A stretch of DNA of 64,000 bases from Tolypocladium sp. Sup5 PDA-1 (lineage: Eukaryota > Ascomycota > Sordariomycetes > Hypocreales > Ophiocordycipitaceae). Location of the stretch: positions 171,567-235,566 of the forward strand of contig JPHH03000049.1 in assembly GCA_000750105.3 (NCBI GenBank), in the 5' to 3' direction. Below the pieces are notes generated by a model. It saw nothing but the letters and a program-made list of their open reading frames with translations. It was not told the origin of the DNA and searched no databases. Position 1 is the first letter of the stretch; each line of letters opens with the position of its first letter. This document shows positions 22,399-33,454 of this stretch, piece by piece. The position numbers and the translations under genes were made by a program.

Positions 22399-23943
22399 TC
22401 ATTTGCCCCTCTGGAGATTCTTGACAAACGCAGCCGGCTTCCCTAGGAGGCGGCGGGCCTCTCTATGAGGCTGCTCGCTATGCGCCCACCACTGCCAAAC
22501 GAAAGCCAGCACAACCACGCACACCGTCACCGGAATGGCAATCCACCACGTCAGCCAAAACAGCGGCGTGGCCACGACGCTCCACGACCCCTGGTCCTCG
22601 TGCCAGTTCGCCACGAGCAGCTGCGAGCCCGCCACGGCGGCCACGCCCGTCGTGGGGAGGAAGATCATGGTGACGCCCGCAATCATCTTCATGACGCTCG
22701 AGTCCCGCGTCACCACCATCGAGTCCTTTTGCGTCACGACGTTGAAGGCCAGCGTGATGGTGTTGTCGATGCGCTTCTGGAGGCTCGCGAGGCGCAACTG
22801 CGTGGAGCGGAAGAGGGAGCGGCGGTATCGCAGGCACTCTTTGAGTTGCTGCTGGAGGCGGGCGCGGGCCTTGACGGACGACTCGTCGGCCGCGCCTTGC
22901 AGGACGCCCTCACTGTTCATCAGGGCTGCATCCACCAGCAGCATGCACGCCTCGAGTCCCTCGGCGAGGTAGATGATGTGCTTGGCGCAGTTGTGCAGCG
23001 CGGCAAAGGAGATCTTGGAGCTGAGCTGCCCGTATTCCTTGGTGTGCGCCAGCTCAAGGATGGACTGTCGCCGGGTCAGCTCGTCGCCGCAATGAGCAGG
23101 CAGCGTTGGTGGGCAACTTACATGCTCGAGCGGGCCGAATATCGAGTTCATGTTCCACACCATTTCGTCAACCTCCATGTAAAGCCCCTCGAGCACCAGG
23201 TCAAACAGCACATAGGGGTTAGTCTTGGCGTCGTGCCACTTCCCGTCGTCGAGGAATCCCTCAATCCGTCGCCGCACCTCGGGCGGCGCCCCAAAGCATA
23301 CGAGCACCACGCTCCCGTCCTCGTGAACGCGAAGGAAGAAGCTCGACACGAGCCAGCTGTAGTCGGCCTGCGGGAGGGCAGACGCGCCGTAGCCAAAGCT
23401 GGGGACGCGCTGGTCGACCTCGGGCAGCTTGCCGTGCCCCTGCTTGATGCTGATGTTCTTGTACAGGAAGCTGAACCACGAACAGCACCCGTCGGCGTCG
23501 GTTCGGCGGCTGAAGCTGTGGCACACCGACTGCACGCGCTCGGTCGTGAAGTCGCTGGGGATGCCGAGGATGCGAAAGAGTTCCAGGAAGTTGGGCAAGG
23601 AGTCCTCCCGCGGAGCATGTAAGGGTGAGAAACTACGGTTCTTGCGTCAGCTACATTGCCGCTTGACTGAGGTCCTGGTGAGGCTATGGTGAAGGACGAG
23701 ATGCTCAACTCACACTATGCGCAGATCTGCCTTGTTGCGGAGACAATTGGGGCTCGTCTCCCAAAACCAGCCGCCCTCGGGGTTCTCTTTGCCAGGTAAG
23801 CATACATCTTCGATGCGCTGAGCGACCAACTCACCATCAGTCACGTCCCATACACGCAGCGACCACTGTCGAGAGGGCGACGCATCGTAATGGTGCGCGG
23901 CTCGCTTGAAGGCCTCATATTCGTCGTCTCTCGCCCACGACAT
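22399..23943 (-). CDS. CorA-like divalent cation transporter-type membrane protein
   Basis: Exons 23714-23943, 23122-23632 and 22399-23064 (reverse), introns 81 and 57 bp, 468 residues. The long N-terminal soluble part contains NFLELFRILGIPSDF and a segment like the cytoplasmic domain of fungal CorA-like proteins. A helical region with RSTQLRLASLQKRIDNTITLAFN precedes two C-terminal membrane helices (VMKMIAGVTMIFLPTTGVAA, and the stretch LFWLTWWIAIPVTVCVVVLA). The canonical GMN loop of CorA is not evident between them, as in many fungal members, so ion transport is uncertain. The 57-bp intron (23065-23121) has a good donor, GCTGAC branch and CAG acceptor but is also in frame without a stop. 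The first ATG after the upstream stop is at 23943. Confidence 0.82.
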
Positions 23944-24796
23944 GGCCAGGGCAGGTGAGTGTCGACTCTGTCGAGAGTCCGAGCTCCTCACTGAAGAATC
24001 GAGAAGTGAGGGGGCTGAAGTTGAGTGCTGAATCTCTCATAAGCAGGGCCACGACAAAAGAGGCGTAAGACGTGCACGCAGGCTATAATACGCCCAGCAG
24101 GCAACACCGGGCGACTTGTTAATACATGTAGGCAAGCATCCAATGAACACCACATGGTTCCTCTGCTGTCATTTAATACACCATTCACCTTGACGGTGCA
24201 TCAAGCAATCGGTGTTTGGCATCCATTCTGTCGACCACGTGCTGTTACTGCCTGTAGATCCCATACCCAAGGTACCTCAGCCTTCTGTGGCCTACCGTGG
24301 CCTTGCTCAAAAGGGCCAATTGAGCAGATCTATAGGTACCTTACTGACCAGAGCTTTGAGGGCTCGACGATAGATACAACCGCAGCAGGCGGGCAAGGCC
24401 CCTGTAAGTGTAGGGGGGCCGTTAGGCTCACTGGCAGCTTTATCCTCGGCCTCACGTTGGCCGCGGGCTTCATGTACAGCATCAGCGCAGTCCTGGAGAT
24501 TCGAATGAATCGCGGAGGAAATGGCAGGATATTTTCTGTTTAGCCATGACTGCGATACTTACGCGACAATTGATGAAGGCTGTCGACGAAAAACATGGCG
24601 TGAATCAGCGACTCCTTGAGCGACGCAAAGGCGGCTGCCGCTCCTGTTGTCTTATCGATAAGCTGCAACCCACCAACCCAGGAGCGGGGCATCGTGACCG
24701 AGCTTCAGCAGCTTCACCCACTTCACCCACTTCACCTCCATCCACTGCACAGCGTCCACCTGTAGCTGTCCTCGCGACAGCGTCGCCGCAGCAGCC
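23944..24796. promoter_or_regulatory. Shared upstream region of CorA-like gene and CSN5
   Basis: The two genes diverge from this 853-bp stretch. No coding pattern was recognised. Repeated cttcaccca-type units occur at about 24708-24740 just before CSN5. Confidence 0.4.
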
Positions 24797-25895
24797 ATGG
24801 AGACCGCGAAGAAGTCATGGGGTGCGTCTCCAAAGCCTCCCGTATCCAGAAGACAGAGACAAGCTAATGCCAGCACCAGAGCTCGACAACAACATCCGCT
24901 TGATCGACCCCAAGCGCGACGCCCTCTACAACTACGACCCCGAGGGCCAGAAGGCCGCCGCCGCCGCCCGCCCCTGGGCTAGAGACCCAAACTACTTCAA
25001 GCACGTGCGGATCAGCGCCGTCGCGCTCATCAAGATGACGATGCACGCGCGCTCCGGCGGCGACCTCGAGGTCATGGGCCTGATGCAGGGCTACATCAAC
25101 GACGACACGTTCGTCGTCACGGACGCCTTCCGACTGCCCGTCGAGGGCACCGAGACGCGCGTCAACGCCCAGGGCGAGGCCAACGAATACCTGGTCGAGT
25201 ACCTGGACCTGTGCCGCGCGCAGGGCCGGCAGGAGAACGTGGTCGGCTGGTACCACAGCCACCCCGGCTACGGCTGCTGGCTCAGCGGCATCGACGTCGA
25301 GACGGAGGCGTTGCAGCAGCAGTTCCAGGACCCCTTTCTCGCCGTCGTCATCGACCCGGACCGCACCATCAACGCCGGCAAGGTCGAGATCGGCGCGTTC
25401 CGCACCTACCCCAGCACCTACACGTCCGACACGCCCGGCACCGCCGCCGCGTCCGACGGCGCGCGGGCCGTGCCGCTGGCCAAGGCGGCCGAGTTCGGCG
25501 CGCACGCGAACCGCTACTACAGCCTGGAGGTGTCGCACTTCAAGAGCACGCTGGACTCGCACCTGCTGGAGCTGCTGTGGCACAAGTACTGGGTGCAGAC
25601 GCTCAGCCAGAGCCCGCTGCTGACGAACCGCGACTTTGGCAGCAAGCAGATGCTGGACCTGAGCTCCAAGATCAAGGAGGCTACGGCGGCCCTCGCGCGC
25701 AGCCGCAACACGCAGAACCTGCTGATGGGTACGTTCAGCGGCAGCGCCGCCGGCGGGGGCGGCAAGGTCGCTGACAAGGCCGTGGAGAAGCTGGCCCAGG
25801 ACAGCAACCTGATTGCTACCAAGGAGAAGTCCGGGCTGATGGCTGGGGAGATCAAGGCCAAGTTGTTCAACGACCTGGGGCCTCGGGAGTCTTGA
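24797..25895 (+). CDS. csn5/rri1: COP9 signalosome subunit 5 (JAMM deneddylase)
   Basis: Exon 1 is only 25 bp (24797-24821) and is joined across a 52-bp intron to 24874-25895, giving 348 residues. The join produces METAKKSWAPELDNNIRL, the expected CSN5 N-terminus. The MPN+/JAMM zinc site is complete: Glu74 in LEVMGLM, then H136-S-H138-P-x7-S146-x2-D149 in HSHPGYGCWLSGID. The downstream VVIDPDRTINAGKVEIGAFRTYP is the family's second signature. The protein is the catalytic subunit of the COP9 signalosome and removes NEDD8 from cullins, acting in nucleus and cytosol. A longer frame from 24546 lacks the correct N-terminus and was not used. Some surface segments are enriched in Ala (KAAAEF-like stretch around residues 190-215). 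Confidence 0.97.
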
Positions 25896-28800
25896 GGGGG
25901 GGCTCGGCTGGGGGGTCTTTCGATGGTATTTCACGCGTTGTAAATGGCATAGACGGCGTTGGGGGACGAGCATGAACACGATTTACGAGCGCCAACTCGA
26001 CTGACAGAGACTTGAGGCAGCTTGAACATGTGCATGTGCAAAATCCTCCTCATATCCATCCAGTTGTAAGCATTTACGATGAACAACCGAGTCGTCTTTG
26101 CAGCTTGATATAGCAGCGGGTGCACGACCAGCCCAATCGCTGAAGTCGGCACCCATCGCACAGCGATCTCTTCAGCGCGGCCGTGAGGTGTCACACACGA
26201 ACTCGGGCGGTTTTGTCCGCCGACTCCAGGCAGGCCACCGTGTTGGGACGTGTCACGGCTGGTCGCACGGGGGCATCGCGACGGGATGAGAAGCAGGACG
26301 GAACGGGATCTCGGCGCATGGTGTCGTGGCCTGGCGCCCTGGGAGAAGTTCTATTTCGCGGGGGGTTGAGGTCTCACTGATCAGATTCGCTTCGCGATTG
26401 AGGTCGTCGAGTCTCGCCCAGGTGCTGCGTCGGCGTCAACGGCCCTCGCGCGGCCTGGGTTGAGATTCGACAGCCATCATCGCAGAAGGATGTCGGCTGC
26501 CAGACAACAGTAGATCTCGACATCCCGGTTCAACCCCAGCGCAGGCCCATCCAAATCGGGAGCCGCAGCACAACAAGAGTGTGACGTCTGCGCCCACGGT
26601 CCAGCCGACGGAAACCACCGTCCGAGTCGAGACTTGACGTGCATTCGCAGCGTGGGTCTGCCGCGCTGCACCACTGTACCGAGTACGGATATAGGTACCG
26701 GGCCAAGCTTTTGGCAGCGACACGACGGGCGTTGACGATGATGACGGACGCGTGCATGAGAGTGCGGCGCTAGGCCACCGTCATTCTGGCCGCTGCCACG
26801 CGAGCGTGCGGTCATTGTGCAGCGGAATCAAGCATGCAGGTTTAATTGGTCCGTTATTTTCCAGCGCCGTTCGCCTTGAGATGCGAATTGAAGCTGCTCT
26901 TCGTACCAAGTATGCATCGTCCGGTATGCCAAGCTGCATGGCAAATGCTTCTCGAAGCTCCAGCCTCCTGCGTAGCTGGCTAATAGCCAAATATACAAAG
27001 TGCAATACTTCGACACAGAGTGCCATGGACTGCTTTCATCAGCCCCCTTCCCGGCCAAACCGCTGAAGGTTGCCGCCCGCCCCGGCTTTTAGAGTTGGGG
27101 TGTCGCCGGCCGCGTGTAATGATGCGCCGATGATGGCATCCGCCGGAAGGTTGTGTCCGCATCCCGATCCGGCGCCGTCGCTGTCGCAAGCAGAAACGGC
27201 AAATGCTCATCATACCACGCCTCACTGCAGTACCTGCAGGTACTTCGTGAACCGTACCTACGGATACAGGCAACGTGCCCAGGGCGCTTCGCGGAACACG
27301 ACTATTGAACAAAGGGGACTGCGCCCTTGAGCTTCCAACACTCTCTGTCCGGCAGCGCCCCAACCGCCAAGGAAGAAGCGCGGCAAGGGTCCTTCCAGGG
27401 CAGAGCCACGCTATCCAACGGCAGCAATGAGCCAAGACTTGCGGTTGCCAGGGCGCGGGCGAAATTGATCGGGCGCTAACGCTGTCGTCGCGTGAATGGA
27501 GCGACTTGCGAAGTTGTAGAAATTAGACGTCTCCTTTTTCGTGAGAAACGGTTCATCAGAGTGAGTTGCCTTGCCCGTTGCCCCATCATATTGTTGAAAC
27601 TTGAGTCGCATGCTGACCACGCGAGCACATCGACAACCCATTGACCTCGCTGGATTGGAAGGCACATCAAAGTGACACATGTATGTGAAGCCAAGACATC
27701 AGACCAGGACGTCGAGCGAACAGCGCATCAATGCCCACCAAAGTGCACGCTGTGGACAGTGGAGGTCCCATCGTCAATCAGTGACAGTCCCAGCCGTGCC
27801 AGGTTCTTGAACTGGGCCACCGCGTCCACCATCCATGCTCAGCAAGCTCAGGTACCCAGGGCCCCACCTTGAACAGGGAGCTCCGGCCACTCGCCGCACA
27901 GAGCTGCTGCCAGCCTAAGCCGGGGTAGCTCCGTGCTTGGGACGCCCTGACGTCATGGACTGATGACCTTTCGATGATGAGAGAGTTTGCGACACGATCA
28001 GCGACCAGCAGCCGATTGCAGCGCCAGAGAGATTGCAAGAAATCAAGAGGCATTGGACCCGTCGGGGGCGCTTCCTACTCGTTATAGATGCATGCCCGTC
28101 GATATGCTCGCTGATCTGTCGTCAATCAGGTGCATTGGCGCACACGCACACATGCCTGGAGGCTGGGCTCGAAACGCGCGCTCGACGGACGGCAGCTGAA
28201 GGCTCGCAGATTGCCGACCCGACATGGGGCAGGCCAGGATCCGGTCGAGCGAGTGCCGCAGCCGACCCGCAGTTGGGGGTGTGCCAGGATGGAGACCTTG
28301 CTGCTCGGAGCTTCATTCCAGCTCGATCTGATCTCCAGGGCAATCAAGCTTCTCCGACTGAGACAGGGCAATGCAACAAGGGAAGAATTGACATCATGCC
28401 CGGCTCTACAGTACCATGAACGCAGAGAAAAGTGCTGGCAGAGAAGACCTTTGTCAGAGGCTGCATCCAATTGCGACGTACTGTAATGGAAGCGAGCAAC
28501 TGCAGCGGCAGCCGTTGTTGATGCTCCGACTGGCTGGGCGCTCCTGATCAGGTGCTGCAGCTCGCCATGGGGGTGCGGCTTCTCGCGGTGCTGCGCCAGC
28601 GTCTTATCCTTCGAACCCATCCATCCACTCGTGTAATATCCGAGACAATGGCTTGAATGGATGGCACTCGGGTTGCCAGGCCAGGCCAGGGCATGTCTGT
28701 CCACCACTGCAAGCAGTGCAAGCAGCAGGGTCTCGAACGCGACGACGCAAGACGGCAGGCCACCTCGATCCGGATTGGACTCTTGACCAGGTTCGCTCGC

Positions 28801-29537
28801 TCGCCGTGTGCCAGCCACTGATGCCAGTTCCGTCCGCTTCCCAGATCACCGATCGCCACCCCTGTCACCCATCTGCCTCACACCCCCCGTTGTCTTCGGT
28901 TCGCTCGCGCGATGCGCCACGGCGTCCAACATTTTGCCTGGCGCTGGGAATAGGCGTCGGTTGCCCGGTGTCTCCGCCCAAACGGCGTGACGGCGTCGAC
29001 TGGTGCTCGATGGCTGCTGATGGAGGTGCGAGGTGCAAGCCGTGGGCATCACACATCTCCCCTGGTTACAGTGTACAAAGTACCATCCGTCGACGGCCGA
29101 TGACGTACTCGTCGCCCTTGCTCAACGTCACTCCGCCTCCTCCCTGCGCAATCAAGCTTCTCTGGTCTCGCTCGTGCCTTCCCGCTTGCAGCCAGCCAGC
29201 TACCTGACGTAGGTACCGAGGAAGGTGCTATTAAACCCCCTTCCGTCTGGCTCGCGCGCCCCCAAACTCTCTCTTCTCTTCCCTCCCCGTTTATGATCCT
29301 CCCATCTGTCCCCTCTCCCCAATTATACCCATCGTAATACCCAACAAACTCTCTTGTGATACCCCCGAGGCGAAGCCGAACTGTCTTCTTCCCTTCCCTT
29401 CTTAATCCGTACTCTCGCTGCAGCACTCACAGCCACGACGGTGCCGACCCCTTCCTCGTCATCCCCGGGCCAATTCCTCCATTGATACCACGATACCTCG
29501 CTATTGAGCATTAATACCACGACAATCACCGCCCAAT
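25896..29537. other. Long gene-free stretch and HAM1-like gene promoter
   Basis: About 3.6 kb between CSN5 and the HAM1-like gene. Reading frames here are short, overlap on both strands and show no family signature. The last about 300 bp (29230-29537) are strongly pyrimidine-rich (many CTC/TCT runs), as expected for a fungal promoter and 5' leader of an expressed gene. A long leader, a non-coding RNA or an unrecognised multi-exon gene cannot be excluded. Confidence 0.5.
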
Positions 29538-32345
29538 ATGGCCGTCAACGTCAACAAGCCCACCGACATCAAGCAGAAGGAGGCCGACATCAACAGGAAA
29601 CTCCAAATCTACGGCATTGTCAGCGCGTTCAAGCACGGCAAGGTCCCTTCGGTACGTCGCGAGCCCGTCCTGCGCGAGGCAGCACGCATTGCGCATTGTC
29701 CGCTGACCAATTCCCACAGAACGACCAGGCCGATGTTGCGCTCAACAGCTTCCTCTCGTCCAAGGCCCTCAGCAGCCCCTCGGAGAAGCTCTCCGATGAC
29801 GGAAAGCAGCTCGTCCGGGACACGAGGGAAGTGGTGGAGCAGGCCAAGAAGCTCCTCCTCTCCAAGAACAGCGGCAACCTGATCCAGGACTTCATCTGGC
29901 AGACGACGCAGTTCGACCCCAAGAGCATCCAGGGCCCCAACGCCCCCGTCAACAAGGACACGGCGCAGCGCGATGGCGACGAGGCTCTCCAGGGTCTGCG
30001 GACCCTCGGCACCCTGCTCATCACCAACGGCCAGTTCCGAAAGCTTCGTACGTTCTGCTCCAAGCTCAATTGTGTCGGGAACTAGCAGCTGACAGAGACA
30101 AACAGTCCAGGATTCCACCGTCCTCTTCCGTGACATGATTGGAGACGCCGCCTCTGGCGCTGCCGGCCGTGTTCGCCCCTCCGAGGAGCAGTTGTCCCAG
30201 ATCGACAGCCCCGCTGAAGACAACACCTGGCATGACCCCCCCAACTTGTCCAAGGAAAACCTAAAGAAGCAGGCCAAGGGCATCTATGGCGGAAGCGCCA
30301 AGAAGGATGCGCAGGACGTCGCCAACGTCGGCGCAACTGCCGCCGTACCCCAGGTCAACACGGCCAACACAGCCGTGCCCCAGGGCAACACTGCCAACAC
30401 GGTCAACACCGACCAGCCCGTGGACAGGGTCGCCGGGCAAAACGCTGCAGTGACGGCCGCCAAGCAAAAGATTGACCAGAACCTCGACCCCGAGACCAAG
30501 GAGATGATCAAGAAGCGCAACGAGGAGTACCGCCGCAAAGCCAGGGAGTACCTCAACAAGAAGCTGCCCCAGGAGCGCAAGGACCAGATCATCTTCCGCC
30601 TCAAGAAGATGGTTCTCGAGTGCCAGCAGCACTCCGACTACTCGCAGGCCATCCAGACGCTGCTCAGGCTCGCCGAGTCGTACGGCAGCCACGGCCGCTC
30701 CCTCGGCAAGGGATCCGCCGGGACGGCCAAGCAGGCCCGAACCGGCTTCCAGGCCGCCGAGGACGACCTGCGCACCCTCATTGAGCGCTTCGCCAACGGC
30801 ACCTCGACGTCGGACCTCTGGGCCTCGATCGGCCAGATCTACAAGGACGCCGACAAGGACCAGGAGCTCAAGGGCTGGTTCAAGAGCATGGACAAGTACA
30901 TCCGCCGCTGCCTACTCGAGCAGGGCTACATCCTGGACGAGGCTTCGAACAGGGAGTGGGATCAGCTCTACGATCACGGCAGGTACCTGCTGCGCGAGAA
31001 GTACCGCACCCACACGGATCGCGTCATCGACGAGACCAAGTTTGTGGCCGACCAGTTCGACAAGGACCCCCAAAACCAGGCGTTTGGGCAGGCCGTCCAG
31101 AAGCTCTTCAAGCACCTGGGCCACGACGCGGACGGCAAGTCGACGTTCAAGCCCCAGCTCATCAAGGACCTGACCGAGGTGATTCTGCCCTCGGCCCTGG
31201 AGAGCATCAACTACATCCCCATTCCGCGCATCGAGTACTCTGACCCCCAGTTTGACGCCATCATTGAGAACCTGGTGCTGGAAAGCGACAACTTCATGCC
31301 CAACGTGGCCGAGGTGGCGAGTGAGCACTACTTCCGCTGGGGCCGCAAGAAGATTGCCAACAAGCACCACAACACCATGGACGTCAAGGTGGCGGGCATC
31401 CAGATGGACCTGCGCGACGTCAGCTTCCACGTGAAGCGCAAGTCGGGCTTCCCGTCAATCACGGACACGGGCGTCGCCGACATTTTGCTGCCGGGCAACG
31501 GCTTCTCGTTCAGGATGAAGGTGTCGACGGCGCACAAGTCTGACCGCCAGAACTTCTTCAAGGTGGACAACGTGGACGTGGACTTTAAGGGGCTCAACAT
31601 CAAGCTCAAGAAGTCGAGCCACAAGCTGCTGTTTGGCCTCGTCAAGCCGCTGATGCTCAGGGTGCTCCGCGCGCCGATCCAGAAGGCGGTGGAAAAGGCC
31701 ATCAAGGACGAGTGCAACAAGTTCGACCAGATGCTCTTCCAGATCAAGCAGGAGGCGGACCGCGCGGCCAAGGAGAGCGGCGACAACGAGGCGGCGAAGA
31801 AGGCCAACTTCTACACGCGCTACTACCAGGCGGCCCAGAAGCGCTACATGGACGGCAAGAAGAAGGGCCAGGCGGCGACGGACGACAAGAAGGTCAATGT
31901 CGCCATGACTATGGAGAACAGCATCTTCCCCAACATCAAGCTGCCGGGCGGCGTCAGCTCCAAGGCGACCGAGTACAAGGAGCTGGCGCGCAAGGGCGAG
32001 AAGTGGGAGAGCCCCGTCTTTTCGATTGGCAGCGCCAACAAGAGCACCGACATTCCGGCCGCGCCGCGCATCGAGAGCAAGTCGCATGCCGCGGGAGGCA
32101 CCACGGGAGCCGGTACGGCAGCCGGTACGGGAGCCGGTACGGCAGCCGGTACGGGAGCCGTCGGGGGGGCCGCCCCGGTCCTCCCGGGTGCCGCCAGCGG
32201 CGCGAGCCGTGGCGTGACCAATGGCGCGGGCCGTGCGACCAACGGCGCGACCAACGCCAACACGGCGGGGATGGTCTTGAACGGCAAGGGAGCTCCCATC
32301 ACCAACAACGCCAACCCGAATGTGCACACGCTCGGCGGCCGCTAG
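29538..32345 (+). CDS. HAM1-like protein (HAM1-like N and C domains)
   Basis: Exons 29538-29651, 29720-30047 and 30106-32345, introns 68 and 58 bp, 893 residues. The N-terminal part (about 1-650) matches the fungal HAM1-like family: IQDFIWQTTQF, LITNGQFRKLLQDSTVLFRD, ALESINYIPIPRIEYSDP and DVKVAGIQMDLRDVSF. The region around residues 640-800 corresponds to the HAM1-like C-terminal domain. Family members are cytosolic or membrane-associated proteins with a predicted lipid-binding (TULIP/BPI-like) fold; work in yeasts links relatives to cell fusion and lipid-related traits. Low-complexity segments occur at about 208-235 (Asn/Thr/Val repeats, GNTANTVNT type) and near the C-terminus (Gly-Ala-Thr repeats). 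It is a well-conserved single-copy type of gene. Confidence 0.87.
32107..32158. repeat. In-frame minisatellite in the HAM1-like gene
   Basis: About four units of a 12-bp repeat (gccggtacggga / gccggtacggca) alternate in pairs as a 24-bp higher-order unit, encoding GAGTAAGT-type repeats in the Ala/Gly-rich tail. Confidence 0.85.
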
Positions 32346-32930
32346 GCGTGCGCCGGCGAGTCTGCGCTGTTGACGAGGGCGCACATGAGGGAGGGCAGTG
32401 GAGGTGTCCGGACGTTATACCCATTGAGTCGCGCGTGATGCTCTGCCGAGCACAGCTCGAATATGATTTTTGTTTGACTGTGATACCAATGGGAAAAGGT
32501 GGACTAATAACAAAAGACGGTGGATGGACCATTTCCAAAGGTTTCCTTTGTTTGTTTAGTATTAGTAGTGTGCATTGATATTTGATTGACCAAGTTGAGC
32601 CTCTAAGCCATTGCTGTGATTCCGATCAAGTACTTCATAGCTCACCCGCATCAATCATTGCTTATCTTTGTAGATGAAATTCGGCGACATGCTCTGCAGC
32701 ATGAACCAGTAAGTGGTAATAGTGAATCGTCACGACAAACTCGAGACTCGAGAACGTCATTGTTGAACCCCAGGGGTGCTATAGGGTAGCTTGGTGAAGC
32801 CATGTTGCCTGCCGGTTGGCACCAGCCGACGACGTCACTTGTCCACTTCTGTTGATCTGTTCCTGATTCAGCAACACACACCAGTGACACCAACACCACG
32901 ACGGCCAACAGCCAACACCTCACCCGCTGT

Positions 32931-33290
32931 CACGCGCGGTTTCAACCTACATGAGGCCTTGGCATTGCCAGTTCTTGATCCCGACGAAGCGACGCCTCAG
33001 GCGTGTTTTTGCGTGGTTTCAAACCTTTTCAAGGTGCGTGTGAAGCTTTTGCATTCCGCCAGCTCGTCATGTCGGAGGCCGCCCGGCGAGGCAGAGGGAG
33101 GGAGAAGACGTTTGTTGCAGGCGGCTGTTCTGACGCCGGAGCTGATGCGGGCGGTGTTTCTGTTTGATGGGTGTGATGATTTGCGTCCTGGCGCTTCACG
33201 GGATGGATGCCGAGGTTGAGGGCTTCAATTCCAGCTTGGTGATGGGCGTGGACGCTGCGTTGCTCATGTTTTCTTCGGCTACCTATTTAT
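32931..33290 (+). pseudogene. Decayed partial duplicate of the 5' end of the downstream PX-associated gene
   Basis: Three ordered blocks match the intact gene start: 32939-32971 with 33353-33385 (leader), 33130-33159 with 33503-33532 (encoding LTPELMRAVF versus LTREQTRALF), and 33209-33232 with 33560-33583 (AEVEGFNS versus AEIEAFKS). A purine-rich leader block (33075-33110 versus 33427-33455) also lines up. The coding frame is broken between blocks two and three and the Ser run is missing. It is therefore a tandem copy of promoter plus first codons that has degenerated. No initiator context equivalent to 33455 is retained. Confidence 0.6.
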
Positions 33291-33454
33291 GCGCGTCTGC
33301 TAACCATGCTTTCAACGGTCAGTCTACCAACGCCTCGTATTTTGTCATTCATGGCTTTAGGCTACGTGAAGCTTTGATTCCGCCAATCGTGCAGCCCGTC
33401 AGTTTGAAGGACGCTGGTTGCCCTTCCCGGCGCGGAGCAGGAGGAGGGAGCAAG

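Noticed and set aside
28126..28818. 230-codon minus-strand frame in the long interval upstream of the HAM1-like gene
   Set aside because: No motif, no splice context, and other frames on both strands are equally open here.
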